From: Achromobacter mucicolens
Lineage (GTDB): Bacteria; Pseudomonadota; Gammaproteobacteria; Burkholderiales; Burkholderiaceae_B
Assembly: GCF_902859725.1 (NCBI RefSeq)
Contig: NZ_CADIJP010000024.1
Coordinates: forward strand, 1-64,000
DNA: 64,000 bases
Reading direction: 5' to 3'
A model generated the notes under the pieces. It had not been told where the DNA came from and ran no database searches. It saw only the letters and a program-made list of their open reading frames with translations. The translations under genes and the position numbers were made by a program. The stretch's first letter is position 1. Every line of letters starts with the position of its first letter. Shown in pieces: positions 1-9,931 of the stretch.

Positions 1-2
1 GG

Positions 3-1145
3 CCGGGCCTGCGGGCGGCGCGGCCCTGGCGCCGCCCGCGGTCAGCGGGCGCCACGCCGCCGCAATCGGCCGCGCAGTTGTTCGCCTTGTTGTATCCCGA
101 GGGCGGCCATAGTCTGGTTCGCCTGCCGGATGGACGCCATTGGCTGGTTGCCGCACATGGCGGCGCAGTCCTGTCGCAGACGGACAGGGTGTTCGATTCG
201 CTGGACGATGCACAGTCGGAACAGCGCGCGCTGCTCGCGCAGCGTCCGTCGCTGACGGAACATTCGCCGGATCAAGTGTGGACGGCATTGGCGCAGACGG
301 TGGAGTCTGGCGCCGCGCTGACGGTACTGCCTTCACGCTGGGCCGAACTGCCTGCCGCACTGCGCGTGTTTCTCGCCTGCATCGGTCTTGCCGCCATCGC
401 GCCGTCGTTGTGGAACGCGAGCGTCGCCCCGTTCGCGCGCAAGCCAGTGGCCCCACCCGAGCCCGCCGCCGTTCGAGACCCGATGGCAGATGCGTACGAG
501 GCGATGCTGCAAGGCACGACTGTCCATCCAGCCACGGACCTGACGCGCCTGCTCGCCAGCGTGGCGGCGTTGCCTGTGCAGGTGCAGGGCTGGGCGCTGC
601 GCCGCGCCCAATGCGAGGCCGCCGCGCAGCAATGGGACTGCGCGGCTGTATATGCCAGGGCTCACCCGCTTGCCACCAATCACGGGCTGCACGCGCTGCT
701 GCCCGCCGGCTGGCGGGTGTCGTTCAAGCCGCTCGAGGAAGCCACGCTGGCCTGGCGCGTGGCGTCGGCGCCCATCCGTGTGGCCGACCTGGCGTTGCCC
801 ACGTCACTGCACGTGGACACGCGGGTGGCAGGGGGGCTGCAAGGGCTGCGTCCGGCATTCGCTTCCGTTGCGCTGTCGCCGGCCGTGCCGCTGATGCCGC
901 GGCAGCCTGCTGCGGCGCGTGCCGTTGCGTCGCCCGGCAGCGCTGACGGATGGGGGAGGCCGCTTGTTCGCAGGCGCAGCCTGGTCTTGCATGGGCCATT
1001 GCGATCCATGGCGTTGCTGCCGGGGCCAGTGCCTGCTGCCCGCTGGTCGCGCCTCGTGGTGAATGTGCAGCCGCAACCGCGGCCCAGCCTCGTCGCGAGT
1101 GCGCTTGTCGCTGAATTGCAGGGGGATCTTTATGAACAGGAATAA
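3..1145 (+). CDS. pilO2: PilO2-like type IVb pilus accessory protein, 5' partial
   Basis: Inner-membrane accessory protein of a thin type IVb pilus of the R64 kind. The frame is open from the first bases of the window with no ATG, so the N-terminus probably lies off the left edge; the first usable codon in view is a TTG at 78. A hydrophobic stretch near 355-415 (about residues 95-115 of the visible part) fits a single inner-membrane anchor, with a long Ala/Pro-rich periplasmic part behind it. It is the first visible gene of an operon continuing with pilP, pilQ, pilR, pilS and pilV, and its stop overlaps the start of pilP. The family call rests on this position and on general similarity to PilO2; there is no catalytic motif to check. 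Confidence 0.72.
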   Translation, partial: PGLRAARPWRRPRSAGATPPQSAAQLFALLYPEGGHSLVRLPDGRHWLVAAHGGAVLSQTDRVFDSLDDAQSEQRALLAQRPSLTEHSPDQVWTALAQTVESGAALTVLPSRWAELPAALRVFLACIGLAAIAPSLWNASVAPFARKPVAPPEPAAVRDPMADAYEAMLQGTTVHPATDLTRLLASVAALPVQVQGWALRRAQCEAAAQQWDCAAVYARAHPLATNHGLHALLPAGWRVSFKPLEEATLAWRVASAPIRVADLALPTSLHVDTRVAGGLQGLRPAFASVALSPAVPLMPRQPAAARAVASPGSADGWGRPLVRRRSLVLHGPLRSMALLPGPVPAARWSRLVVNVQPQPRPSLVASALVAELQGDLYEQE

Positions 1146-1623
1146 GTTTTGCATCCAGCGCAGACGCGCAACCGGGCGCATGCTGGCCCGCATTGCACTG
1201 AGCGCCGCGGCGGTGTCGGCAGACCAAGCCCGGGCCGCGGATCACGCGCAGACGCCCCAACCCTGGTCAGACGTCGAGACCGTCCGCACCTTGTTGCGGG
1301 CGGATGCCGCGGCAGCATTGGCGGACTGCCGGGTGCCGGGCCTTTGCGGAGTGGGCGAAGGGAAGGGCGCCTCGGCGCCATCCGTCGCACACGGCGCGGA
1401 CGACATTCGCGTGACCGCGATATTCGGCACGGCGCGCGCGTTGAACGTGGACATCATCGTCAACGGGACGTTGCTGCGCTACCGGGCCGGCCGCCCCGAT
1501 CCCGTGGCTGGCGGCGCACTGATGGCGCCGTATCGCCTGCTGGCCGTCGACGGCGCCTGCGTGCGCCTGCAGCGCGACGGTCGCGAGCAGTCGGCTTGTC
1601 TGGATGCAGGAAGGGGCCATTGA
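1132..1623 (+). CDS. pilP: PilP type IVb pilus biogenesis protein
   Basis: Small periplasmic pilus-biogenesis protein of 163 residues. The ATG at 1132 is preceded by a purine-rich GGGGGATC ribosome site, lies inside the last codons of the upstream gene, and gives an N-terminal signal sequence (hydrophobic core around residues 17-30, likely cleavage after Ala-Arg-Ala). The C-terminal half has the family's alternating pattern, including a DIIVNGTLLRYRAG stretch. PilP is thought to link the inner-membrane platform to the secretin PilN in R64-type pili. The TGA stop at 1621-1623 shares a base with the pilQ start codon, which indicates translational coupling. Confidence 0.8.
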   Translation: MNRNKFCIQRRRATGRMLARIALSAAAVSADQARAADHAQTPQPWSDVETVRTLLRADAAAALADCRVPGLCGVGEGKGASAPSVAHGADDIRVTAIFGTARALNVDIIVNGTLLRYRAGRPDPVAGGALMAPYRLLAVDGACVRLQRDGREQSACLDAGRGH

Positions 1624-3395
1624 TGCCGATGCAAACCGTGTCCGCTTCGGCATCGCCTGCTCGCCTGCCCGAACTGCATACGCCTGAAGACGTTGCAGGC
1701 ATGGAGCCGGCCTTCGTGCGCGCGCTGAGCCGCCAGTTCGATCTGGCGGCGCTGGCCGGCCGCCTCTGTCCGGTGTTGCTGGAAGGCGGCCAGGCTGCGA
1801 TCTTCGCCGTCAAGGAATACACCGTTGGCGACCAGATCGATGAGGTCGAACGGATGGTGAAAGCGGCGGGTTACCGCATGGCGCGTCCCGCGCGCTACGT
1901 CGTTCCCGCGCCGCTTCTGCTGATGATCGCGCGAGGCCAGTACACGGCGTCCGGGCCGGGGCGCCTGGCAAAGACCAACCCGGCCGAACGCGCCTCGGCG
2001 CTGGCTGCGTTGTTTCTCGATATTGTCCGCTGGGGTGTGGTGCAAGGCGCCAGCGACGTGCACATCAACGTGGACCAGCGGCGCGACCGCGGCGACATCC
2101 GCTATACCATCCACGGCGAGTATGTCGGCGCCGAGCGGTTCGCGGGTCTCTCCAGCGCCACGCTGCTCGAGGTCCTGGCCGTGGCGTGGATGGATGTGCG
2201 TGGCGGCAATGGCGCGGTGTTCGATCCGGCGCTCGAGCAGCAGGGGCGCATTTCGCTAACCGTGGACGCTGCGCCCATCGTATTGCGCTGGGCCTCGCTG
2301 GCCGCGGACGCGGGGCCTTCGGTGTGCCTGCGGATCCTGCGGCTGGACGCGACCGTCAACGGCGACCTGCTGGCCTTGGGTTACCTGCCCGGCCAGGCCG
2401 AAACGCTGTTGCGGGCGCGCGAGCGCGAGGGCGGCGCCATCGTGCTGGCGGGTGTGGTGGGCTCGGGCAAGTCCACCACCATCGCCGCGCTGATGCGGGG
2501 CATCTCGCCGACACGCAAGGTCATCACGCTTGAAGATCCCGTGGAATACCACATCGGCAACGCGCTGCAGAACACGTTGACCGGCGCGCTGGCGGACGCG
2601 GCGTGGCCCACGCTTGACGCCAAGCTCAAGACCATCAAGCGTTCGGCCATGAACGACCTATTGATCGGCGAGGTCCGCGATGTCCAAACGGGCCGCGCGT
2701 TCATGGACCTCGCCAGTTCGGGGGTGAGCCTGTACGCCACCACCCACGCCGGGTCGGCCGCGATGATTCCCGAACGCCTGGCCTCCGACGCCATCGGTGT
2801 GTCGCGTGAGTTCCTGGCTTCGCCCGGCATCCTGAAACTGCTTATCTACCAAACCCTGCTGCCACGCCTGTGTCCCGGTTGCGCGTTGCCGGTGGACAGC
2901 CTGTGGTCGGGCGTCCCGGCGCGGCAGGCGCAAGGTTGGGACTGGCGCGGCTGGGTGCGCGCGATGCAAGACACCTTCGACCTGGACGCGGCGTCGCTCA
3001 AGGTCAGGAACGAGGCGGGCTGCCCCGCGTGCCGGCGCGACCACATGCCGGAACTGAACGGCACGGCGGGACGCAGTGTCGCGGCCGAAATGATCGAGCC
3101 GGATCGCGTGCGGGGCTTTCTTGAGCAAGTGCGGCGGCGCGACAACCACGGTTTGAAGCAGCAGTTTCAGCCCGCAATAGGCGGCGCCTGGCGCGATGCC
3201 GCCTTGCGCGGCGCGCGGGCGCTGGATTGCGCCCTGTACCGGACGAGCCTCGGAGAAATTGATCCGCGCACGCTGTTGCGCCGCTTCGAACTGCCCGTCT
3301 TGCCGACGCTGGGTTCAGTGTCGGCCGTTTCAGTGCTGGCCGCAGCGCCTGCGCCGACCCGCGCGGCCGTGTCCAAGGAAGTCCGTCATGGCTGA
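1623..3395 (+). CDS. pilQ: PilQ, type IVb pilus assembly ATPase (GspE/PilT superfamily)
   Basis: Cytoplasmic hexameric secretion ATPase that should power pilus extension. It has 590 residues. A Walker A motif, GVVGSGKST, sits near residue 277, followed by an Asp box (ITLEDPVEY), a Walker B-like LLIGEVRD and a His box (YATTHAG). Two Cys pairs near residues 418 and 464 resemble the tetracysteine zinc element of GspE-type ATPases. The ATG at 1623 overlaps the pilP stop by one base; an open frame continues upstream but only as antisense-like filler through pilP. The 3' end overlaps pilR by 8 bases. It is the second secretion ATPase of the window, distinct from the Tad ATPase at 51.5 kb. Confidence 0.9.
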   Translation: MPMQTVSASASPARLPELHTPEDVAGMEPAFVRALSRQFDLAALAGRLCPVLLEGGQAAIFAVKEYTVGDQIDEVERMVKAAGYRMARPARYVVPAPLLLMIARGQYTASGPGRLAKTNPAERASALAALFLDIVRWGVVQGASDVHINVDQRRDRGDIRYTIHGEYVGAERFAGLSSATLLEVLAVAWMDVRGGNGAVFDPALEQQGRISLTVDAAPIVLRWASLAADAGPSVCLRILRLDATVNGDLLALGYLPGQAETLLRAREREGGAIVLAGVVGSGKSTTIAALMRGISPTRKVITLEDPVEYHIGNALQNTLTGALADAAWPTLDAKLKTIKRSAMNDLLIGEVRDVQTGRAFMDLASSGVSLYATTHAGSAAMIPERLASDAIGVSREFLASPGILKLLIYQTLLPRLCPGCALPVDSLWSGVPARQAQGWDWRGWVRAMQDTFDLDAASLKVRNEAGCPACRRDHMPELNGTAGRSVAAEMIEPDRVRGFLEQVRRRDNHGLKQQFQPAIGGAWRDAALRGARALDCALYRTSLGEIDPRTLLRRFELPVLPTLGSVSAVSVLAAAPAPTRAAVSKEVRHG

Positions 3396-4524
3396 TGTCA
3401 TAGCGCGCGCATCGCGCTGGTCTGCGTCGTCGGCCGGCCAGTACCGGCTGCGGCTGGATGCGCTGCGTTTTCGCGCGCAGCGTGCGGACTATTACGAATA
3501 CCTGGCCGATGTCGTCGAAGGCACGCAAGGGCGCAAGAGCCTGCGCGACATCTTCGAGGACGACGCCAGCCGCTACGGACCCGACACCGTGCGCGGGCGC
3601 CTCTGTCAGCATTGGGCCGCCGCTTATCTGAGCGCTGGCGGCGATCTGGGCGTTGCGTGGTCGGACTCGCTGCCGCACGGCGAATGCCTGTTGCTCAGTT
3701 GCGTGCAGGAGGAAGGCGGCGATCTGGCTGCTGCACTGCGCGATCTGGCGCGCGCCGTCAGGTTGGCGTCCGAGGCCTGGTCGGCATTGCTGTCGGCGGC
3801 GGCCACGGGCGTGATCGCCGCCATCGTCGCTTTCGCATTGCTGTGCGCCATTCCGTTTTTCAGCGTGCCTAGGCTGCAGCAGGTTTTCCAGGCCGTGCCC
3901 GCCGAAGACTATGCGCCGCTCACGCGTGGCCTGTTCGCGCTGGCGGGCGGCTTGAAGCAGTGGCTTGCGCTGTGGGTCGTCCTGATATTCGGCGCGGTCA
4001 TGCTGGGGCTCTGGTCGCTCGCCAACTTCACGGGCGATATCCGCGCCGTGCTCGACCGCTGGCTGCTCTGGCGGCTGTATCGCGATTTCCAGGCGATCCG
4101 CTTTCTATCGCTGCTGGCCGTGCTCATCAGACAGCACGGCGCAGCCGACACGCGTTTGCGCCACGCGCTGTCCGTGCAGTCGCGCGACGCCTCGCCGTGG
4201 CTGCTGGCGCACCTGCAGGCCATGCTGAGCCGGATCGACGGCGGCGCCAGCGGCGCGGAAATCTTCGGCACCGGTCTGCTGGATGCCCAGACCTGGTGGT
4301 ACATGGCGGACCTGATGGATGCGCTGGGCGTCGAGCCGGGTCTGGCCCGCGTGCGCCAGCGCGTGGAGGTCCGCCTGCTGGCCCGAGTGCGGCGGCAGGC
4401 GCTGGTGCTGCGCTGGTCATTGCTGATTGCCTCGTTGTCCACGGTGCTGGGCATCACGCTGTGGCACTACGCGGTGATCGACGAGCTGCGCCTTGCGTTG
4501 ACCAATTTCTATGCCAGCCAGTAG
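3388..4524 (+). CDS. pilR: PilR, type IVb pilus inner-membrane platform protein (GspF-like)
   Basis: Polytopic inner-membrane platform protein of the pilus, 378 residues, the usual partner of the PilQ ATPase. Hydrophobic helices are visible around residues 135-155, 190-215 and near the C-terminus (about 340-365), the classical three-helix GspF arrangement with two cytoplasmic domains. The start at 3388 (MADVIARA) overlaps the end of pilQ by 8 bases, which makes it the natural coupled start; longer readings in this frame lie inside pilQ. It is followed after about 60 bases by the pilin gene. Confidence 0.88.
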   Translation: MADVIARASRWSASSAGQYRLRLDALRFRAQRADYYEYLADVVEGTQGRKSLRDIFEDDASRYGPDTVRGRLCQHWAAAYLSAGGDLGVAWSDSLPHGECLLLSCVQEEGGDLAAALRDLARAVRLASEAWSALLSAAATGVIAAIVAFALLCAIPFFSVPRLQQVFQAVPAEDYAPLTRGLFALAGGLKQWLALWVVLIFGAVMLGLWSLANFTGDIRAVLDRWLLWRLYRDFQAIRFLSLLAVLIRQHGAADTRLRHALSVQSRDASPWLLAHLQAMLSRIDGGASGAEIFGTGLLDAQTWWYMADLMDALGVEPGLARVRQRVEVRLLARVRRQALVLRWSLLIASLSTVLGITLWHYAVIDELRLALTNFYASQ

Positions 4525-4585
4525 TGGATCGCCGGTTGGCGGCAACTGCGCGGCTCGCCGCGCGCTTTTATCAAAGAGGATCTTC

Positions 4586-5203
4586 ATGAAAAGAGTCAGA
4601 GTGTTCCGATGCGCCCGGTGGAAGCAGCAGGGGTTTTCGTTGATGGAGGTGTCCATCGTCACGGCGATCGTCCTGCTCATCGCGATCGTCGGCATCCCGG
4701 CCATTGGCGGCTACGTCATAGAAAACAAAGTGCCGAAGGTAGGCGAAGAACTACAGCGCTTCGTCGCCAGCATGAAAATCAACGCCCAGGGCGGCGGCGT
4801 GACGCCTTACACCGGCCTGGATACCGGTGCGTTGGCAAACGCGCTGCGCGACTCCACCGTGCTGTCGGTGCAGGGAACGGGTGCGGCGGCAAGCGTGGCC
4901 CACGGCCTGGGAGGCAGCGGCACCAGCGGCAGCGGTGTGGTGCAGGTTGAACCGGCCTCCGTTGACGGGGCGGGCATGGGGTCCGCGTTCACGCTGACGC
5001 TCACCAATGTCAGCCATGCCGCCTGCCCGGCGCTGGCGTCCGTCCTGCAGCGGGTCTCCGAAATCATTTCCATCAGCGGCAGCAGCGGCGCCCGGGTCGT
5101 CAAGGACTCGATCGCCACTCCCGCCACGCCGTACCGCGCCGCACAGGCGCAGGCGCAATGCAGCCAGGGCGACGTGAACACTTTCGTTTTCACTGCAAGA
5201 TGA
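4586..5203 (+). CDS. pilS: PilS, major type IVb prepilin
   Basis: Structural pilin, 205 residues before processing. The leader ends in WKQQG followed by FSLMEVSIV, a prepilin peptidase site (cut after Gly, mature Phe+1, Glu+5) at about residues 15-25, with the hydrophobic assembly helix directly behind it. Two Cys in the C-terminal half (ACPALAS and AQCSQG) can form the usual pilin disulfide. The ATG at 4586 has an AAGAGGA ribosome site 6 bases upstream; the in-frame upstream ATG lies in the end of pilR and has none. No prepilin peptidase gene (pilU) is in view, so processing must come from elsewhere in the genome or from genes off the left edge. Confidence 0.88.
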   Translation: MKRVRVFRCARWKQQGFSLMEVSIVTAIVLLIAIVGIPAIGGYVIENKVPKVGEELQRFVASMKINAQGGGVTPYTGLDTGALANALRDSTVLSVQGTGAAASVAHGLGGSGTSGSGVVQVEPASVDGAGMGSAFTLTLTNVSHAACPALASVLQRVSEIISISGSSGARVVKDSIATPATPYRAAQAQAQCSQGDVNTFVFTAR

Positions 5204-6279
5204 GCGCGCCTCGCTGCGCCCCAGGCCAGCCGGAATGGCGCCTGCGGCCGCCCGCCGTCCGGCGGCGGCAGGGGGGCTTTTCGCTCATCGGCATGGCGCT
5301 GGCGCTGGCCCTCACCACCGCCGTCGCCATCTGGGCCTCCAACGAAGTCGTTCACCGCATCGAAGCGTCCGCGGCGCGGTCCACGGGCGTCTGGATGACG
5401 CAAATCCGCCTGGCAGTGACGCAGATGCTGTCGCGGCATGCCGAGGCCCTGTCCGAAGGCAAGCCGCCTCTGGATGGCGAAGGCCAGCCGCTGTTCGCGC
5501 AGGCCCTGCGACCCAGCCTGGCGGAATTGCGCGCCCAGGGGCTGTTGCCCGCCGACTTTCCCAGTCAGTCGGCGCTGGGCTTCGGGGCGGACATCCACAT
5601 CGCTCGCAGCCAGACCTGCCCGGGCGACCCCTGCCGGTTGGACGGTATCGTCTACGCCGACAAGCCCCTGCTGAAAAAAGGGACGCAAGTGCCGGACGAA
5701 GTCGCCATGGCATCCGTCGTTGCATCCACGGACGGCTACGGCGGGGCGGTGTGGCCGCAGGCGCCAGCCCAACTGCGCGGCGCCGCGTATGGCTTTCCCA
5801 ATCCCTTGGCGGCCGACGCGCCCACGCATGCGCCGGGCACGCTTGCCCTGTGGGCGGGCGCTGGCGCCGGGCTGCCAGACCTGAGCGGCTACGTCAAAAT
5901 GCGCGACACGCGCGATCCGGACCTGCAGGGCGGGCTGACAGTCGCAGGCAGCGTGGAGACGGGCGGGTACGTCAACGTGGGCGCCCGGGAAGTCCCGGGC
6001 CACGCCTGCGGGGCGCAGCCCGGCGCCCTTGCCAAATCCGCCGCCGGACAACTGCTTTCCTGCGAATCGGGGGTCTGGATGCAGGCCAGCGGCGGGTTTG
6101 GGGGCGCCTTCAGCGTGAACTACCCGCTCGGATGCTTCCATTACACGGGCATCTCCACGGCCAACCCCCGCACCGGCCAGTGCGCGTGCCCGACGGGCTA
6201 TGAGAGCGTCGTCGTGTCCTCTGGCGGGGTCTGGAAGGGAACCGAAGGCTGGACCATCGGTTACGTCTGTGTCCGGTAA
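5200..6279 (+). CDS. pilV: PilV-like minor pilin / tip adhesin
   Basis: Minor prepilin expected at the pilus tip, 359 residues, starting at an ATG that overlaps the pilS stop (ATGA). It has a longer leader ending in RRRQGG, then [12 protein letters not shown], a prepilin cleavage site at about residue 27. The middle matches the conserved shufflon N-terminal region of R64 PilV in position and size; the C-terminal 60 residues contain several Cys (GCFHY, CACPTGY, YVCVR) typical of the adhesive tail. In R64 this 3' end is swapped by an Rci recombinase; here no inverted sfx-like repeats and no recombinase gene follow, so the adhesin appears fixed. It is the last gene of the operon; I see no clear terminator behind it. 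Confidence 0.8.
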   Translation: MSAPRCAPGQPEWRLRPPAVRRRQGGFSLIGMALALALTTAVAIWASNEVVHRIEASAARSTGVWMTQIRLAVTQMLSRHAEALSEGKPPLDGEGQPLFAQALRPSLAELRAQGLLPADFPSQSALGFGADIHIARSQTCPGDPCRLDGIVYADKPLLKKGTQVPDEVAMASVVASTDGYGGAVWPQAPAQLRGAAYGFPNPLAADAPTHAPGTLALWAGAGAGLPDLSGYVKMRDTRDPDLQGGLTVAGSVETGGYVNVGAREVPGHACGAQPGALAKSAAGQLLSCESGVWMQASGGFGGAFSVNYPLGCFHYTGISTANPRTGQCACPTGYESVVVSSGGVWKGTEGWTIGYVCVR

Positions 6280-6320
6280 CCGCCGTCCAGCCCATTCCCC
6301 GCGTATTCCCGCCAACCCTC

Positions 6321-6326
6321 TATAAT
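6321..6326 (+). promoter_or_regulatory. -10 box upstream of alaS
   Basis: A perfect TATAAT lies 34 bases before the alaS start in the 80-base gap after pilV. No good -35 element stands at 16-18 bases spacing, so the promoter is probable, not proven. Confidence 0.45.
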
Positions 6327-6359
6327 TGGCGATTCGCCCTAAATTCTGCTTCATCCACG

Positions 6360-8984
6360 ATGAAATCCTCCGAGATTCGCCAGCAGTTCCTGCAATTCTT
6401 CAAGTCCAAGGGACACACCATTGTTCCCTCGTCGTCGCTCGTCCCGGGCAACGATCCGACCCTGCTCTTCACCAATTCGGGCATGGTCCAGTTCAAGGAC
6501 GTCTTCACGGGCAAGGAATCGCGGTCGTACACGCGAGCCACCTCGTCGCAGCGCAGCGTGCGCGCCGGGGGCAAGCACAACGACCTGGAGAACGTGGGCT
6601 ACACCGCCCGCCACCATACGTTCTTCGAAATGCTGGGCAATTTCAGCTTTGGCGACTACTTCAAGCGCGACGCCATCCAGTACGCCTGGGAGCTCTTGAC
6701 GCAGGTCTACAAGCTGCCGGCGGAAAAGCTCTGGGTCACCGTCTACCAGGAAGATGACGAGGCCTACGACATCTGGGCCAAGGAAGTGGGCGTGCCGACC
6801 GAGCGCATCATCCGCATCGGCGACAACAAGGGCGCGCGCTATGCGTCCGACAACTTCTGGCAGATGGCGGACACCGGCCCCTGCGGTCCTTGCTCCGAAA
6901 TTTTCTTTGACCACGGTCCCGAGATCTGGGGCGGCCCTCCGGGATCCCCCGAAGAAGACGGCGATCGCTACATCGAAATCTGGAACCTGGTGTTCATGCA
7001 GTTCGAACGCGACGCCGCCGGCAATATGCCGCGCCTGCCGCGTCCCTGCGTCGACACCGGCATGGGCCTGGAACGCATCGCCGCCGTGCTGCAGGGCGTG
7101 CATTCCAACTACGAAATCGATCTCTTCCAGCACCTGATCGCCGCCGCCGCGCGCGAAACCGGCATCAAGGACCTGGAAGACAACTCGCTCAAGGTCATCG
7201 CCGACCACATCCGCGCCTGCTCGTTCCTCATCGTCGACGGCGTGATTCCCAGCAACGAAGGCCGCGGCTACGTGCTGCGCCGCATCGTGCGCCGCGCGCT
7301 GCGTCACGGCTACAAGCTGGGCCAGACCAAGCCGTTCTTCCATCGCCTGGTGCCGGACCTCGTTGCCGAAATGGGCGAGGCCTATCCGGAACTGGCGGCC
7401 GCCGCCGAGCGCGTGGCCCAGGTCCTCAAGCAGGAAGAAGAGCGCTTCGGCGAAACCCTCGAGCACGGCATGCGCATCCTCGACACCGCCCTGGCCAACG
7501 TGCCCAAGGGCGGCGTGCTGGACGGCACCACGCTGTTCACGCTGTACGACACCTATGGCTTCCCCGTCGACCTCACGGCCGACATCTGCCGCGAGCGTGA
7601 AGTCGAAGTCGACATGGCCGGCTTCGAGGTCGCCATGGAGCGTCAGCGCGACCAGGCCCGTGCCGCCGGCAAGTTCAAGATGGCCGAAGGCCTCAGCTAC
7701 GAAGGCGCCGAAACGCGTTTCGAAGGCTACGAAAAGCTTGAGCTGGACAACGTCAAGGTCACGGCCCTGTACGTGGATGGCACCCAAGTCCAGGAAGTGA
7801 AGGCCGGCCAGAGCGCCGTCGTCGTGCTGGACGCCACCCCGTTCTATGCGGAGTCGGGCGGCCAGGTGGGCGACACCGGCCTCCTGGAAGCCGACGGCGT
7901 GCGCTTTGCCGTTGCCGACACCCTCAAGATCCAGTCAGGTGTGTTCGGCCATCACGGCACGCTGGAATCCGGCTCGCTGGCCGTCGGTGACACGCTGCTG
8001 GCTCGCGTGGACGCCATCCGCCGCGCCCGTACCGTGCGTAACCACTCGGCCACCCACCTCATGCACAAGGCCTTGCGCCAGGTGCTGGGCGCGCACGTGC
8101 AGCAGCGCGGCTCGCTGGTGGATCCCGACAAGACCCGTTTCGACTTCGCGCAGGATGCGCCGTTGACGGCCGAGCAGATCGCCCGCGTCGAAGCCATCGT
8201 CAACGCCGAAGTCCTGGCCAACCAGCCCACGGTCGCGCAGGTCATGGGCTATGACGATGCGGTCAAGGGCGGCGCCATGGCGCTGTTCGGCGAAAAGTAC
8301 GGCGACACCGTGCGTGTGCTCGACATCGGGTTCTCGCGTGAACTCTGTGGCGGCACGCACGTCAGCCGCACCGGCGACATCGGTCTGTTCAAGATCGTTT
8401 CCGAAGGCGGTGTGGCCGCTGGCGTGCGCCGCATTGAAGCCATCACCGGCGACAACGCGCTTGCCTGGGTGCAGAACCAGAACGCCTTGCTGACCCAGGT
8501 CGCCGGCATGCTGCGCAGCACGCCCGCCGACCTGCCGGCGCGCATTGCGCAGGTGCAGGACCAGGTCAAGACGCTCGAAAAGGAACTTGAGCAGTCGCGC
8601 AACAAGCTTGCGGCCAGCGCCGGCAACGACCTGGCCTCCAGCGCCGCCGTCGACGTCAAGGGCATCAAGGTGTTGGCGGCCAGCATTGGCGACGTCGATC
8701 CCAAGGCGCTGCGCGGCATGGTCGACAACCTGAAGGATCGTCTGAAGCCGGCCGTCGTGCTGCTGGCCACTGGCTCGGCCGACGGCAAGATCAGCGTGGT
8801 GGGCGGTGTCACGGCCGACCTGACCGACCGCATCAAGGCGGGCGATCTGGTGGGCTTCGTGGCCGGCCAGGTGGGCGGCAAGGGTGGTGGCCGTCCCGAT
8901 ATGGCCATGGGCGGTGGCACGGATATCGCCGCGCTGCCCGCGGCGATCGCCGGTGTGCAGAAGTGGGTGGGCGAGCGCCTCTGA
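6360..8984 (+). CDS. alaS: alanine--tRNA ligase
   Basis: Charges tRNA-Ala with alanine and edits mischarged Ser/Gly. It has 874 residues, full length for the family. The class II catalytic core occupies about residues 1-460, with motif 2 around [14 protein letters not shown] near residue 85. The editing domain carries the zinc ligands HSATH near residue 561 and CGGTH near residue 663, and the C-Ala domain closes the protein with the Gly-rich [14 protein letters not shown] stretch. The start [10 protein letters not shown] is the standard N-terminus. The last codon overlaps the next ATG (CTGATG), so the following tusA-like gene is translationally coupled. Confidence 0.98.
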   Translation: MKSSEIRQQFLQFFKSKGHTIVPSSSLVPGNDPTLLFTNSGMVQFKDVFTGKESRSYTRATSSQRSVRAGGKHNDLENVGYTARHHTFFEMLGNFSFGDYFKRDAIQYAWELLTQVYKLPAEKLWVTVYQEDDEAYDIWAKEVGVPTERIIRIGDNKGARYASDNFWQMADTGPCGPCSEIFFDHGPEIWGGPPGSPEEDGDRYIEIWNLVFMQFERDAAGNMPRLPRPCVDTGMGLERIAAVLQGVHSNYEIDLFQHLIAAAARETGIKDLEDNSLKVIADHIRACSFLIVDGVIPSNEGRGYVLRRIVRRALRHGYKLGQTKPFFHRLVPDLVAEMGEAYPELAAAAERVAQVLKQEEERFGETLEHGMRILDTALANVPKGGVLDGTTLFTLYDTYGFPVDLTADICREREVEVDMAGFEVAMERQRDQARAAGKFKMAEGLSYEGAETRFEGYEKLELDNVKVTALYVDGTQVQEVKAGQSAVVVLDATPFYAESGGQVGDTGLLEADGVRFAVADTLKIQSGVFGHHGTLESGSLAVGDTLLARVDAIRRARTVRNHSATHLMHKALRQVLGAHVQQRGSLVDPDKTRFDFAQDAPLTAEQIARVEAIVNAEVLANQPTVAQVMGYDDAVKGGAMALFGEKYGDTVRVLDIGFSRELCGGTHVSRTGDIGLFKIVSEGGVAAGVRRIEAITGDNALAWVQNQNALLTQVAGMLRSTPADLPARIAQVQDQVKTLEKELEQSRNKLAASAGNDLASSAAVDVKGIKVLAASIGDVDPKALRGMVDNLKDRLKPAVVLLATGSADGKISVVGGVTADLTDRIKAGDLVGFVAGQVGGKGGGRPDMAMGGGTDIAALPAAIAGVQKWVGERL

Positions 8985-9253
8985 TGAGCGACGTCGATTC
9001 CCGTCTCGATGCCGGCGCCGAGGCGCCGGTGTTCGACCAAGAAGTCGATGCAAGCGGCCTGACCTGTCCGTTGCCCATCCTGCGCGCCAAGAAGGCGCTT
9101 GCGCAGATGGAAAGCGGGCAGGTGGTGCGCGTGATCACCACCGACCGCAACGCCATCCGCGATTTCCAGGCATTTTCTCGCCAGACCGGCAATGCGCTGG
9201 TCGCGCAGCAGGAAGCCGACGGGCGGTGCGTGCATTTCCTGCGCCGGCGCTGA
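8984..9253 (+). CDS. TusA/SirA-family sulfurtransferase
   Basis: Small sulfur-carrier protein of 89 residues. The family motif CPLPILRAKKAL, with its persulfide-forming Cys, stands near residue 27; the rest is one compact alpha/beta domain ending in VHFLRRR. The ATG at 8984 shares a base with the alaS stop, which fixes the start over a longer reading inside alaS. TusA-like proteins feed sulfur to tRNA thiolation or other sulfur-relay routes; with no tus or moa neighbours the exact acceptor cannot be told. A terminator follows at once. Confidence 0.85.
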   Translation: MSDVDSRLDAGAEAPVFDQEVDASGLTCPLPILRAKKALAQMESGQVVRVITTDRNAIRDFQAFSRQTGNALVAQQEADGRCVHFLRRR

Positions 9254-9280
9254 ACCGCACCGAATCGCGCTATCAACAAA

Positions 9281-9305
9281 GGCCCGCTCCCGCAGCGGGC
9301 CTTGT
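9281..9305. terminator. Intrinsic terminator shared by tusA-like gene and 9324-9905
   Basis: A perfect 8-bp stem GGCCCGCT / AGCGGGCC with a 5-base loop stands between two convergent genes. The T-rich tail on the plus strand is short (CTTGTT); on the minus strand the stem is followed by TTTGTTGA. It can serve both directions. Confidence 0.7.
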
Positions 9306-9323
9306 TCATCCTGGCGGCGTCGG

Positions 9324-9905
9324 CTAGCGGTGGATGGCCGCTGCGACCGCCTGGGTGATCGTGAAGTCCACCAGGTCACCTTCCTTCAGTTGCTGGAGTT
9401 TCTCGCGCAGCGCCGGGTCCCTCACCTGGATGGTGCGGCGGCCGCCCTGGGGACCTTTCAGGATGACCAGGTTCGCGCTTCGATTGATGTGCCAGATCTC
9501 GGCCGTGATCGTGGTCTGACGGCCGATGACGCCGCCTGGCATTGCGCCCTTGGCGGTACGGGCCGCCGCGGTCTCGGTAACGACTTCCGGCGCGCCGGAG
9601 CCCGCGGGGCGCACATCCACCGCGATCGACTCGTAGTAGTCCAGCGTCAGGGTGTCGCCCGGTTTGATCTGCTTGAAATTGCGGATATCCGGTCCGGCAA
9701 CGATCTCCACGGTGTTGCCATCGGCGCCGCGCAAGGTGAGGGTCCGGCTTGCCTGATCCACGGCGGTCACCTGGCCGGATGCCGTCGTCAACGCCGCACC
9801 CATCACCCGTGCGGACGCGCCCGTTGGCAGCGCAAGGGATCCCGCAAGCAATCCAGCCACAGCCAGGCGCGCGACGGGGGCGAAGACGGATTTTTGGTTC
9901 TTCAT
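9324..9905 (-). CDS. Exported protein of unknown function
   Basis: 193 residues, function not recognised. The likely start is the ATG at 9905 (MKNQKSVFAP), preceded by a GGAG ten bases upstream; an ATG seven codons earlier is less well placed. A signal peptide of about 32 residues ends near GASARV. The mature part reads as two similar halves, each with a TVEIV/LTLDYYE or ANLVILKG beta pattern and a QIKPGDTL / QLKEGDLV turn, suggesting a duplicated small beta-barrel, possibly OB- or DUF5666-like. It sits alone, convergent to alaS-tusA. The two Gly-Asp turns are about 100 residues apart. Confidence 0.7.
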   Translation of the reverse strand: MKNQKSVFAPVARLAVAGLLAGSLALPTGASARVMGAALTTASGQVTAVDQASRTLTLRGADGNTVEIVAGPDIRNFKQIKPGDTLTLDYYESIAVDVRPAGSGAPEVVTETAAARTAKGAMPGGVIGRQTTITAEIWHINRSANLVILKGPQGGRRTIQVRDPALREKLQQLKEGDLVDFTITQAVAAAIHR

Positions 9906-9931
9906 GATGTGCACACTCCAGTTCAAGGACG

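Noticed and set aside
6280-6359. A terminator between pilV and alaS
   Set aside because: No stem with T-run is visible; only a -10 hexamer.
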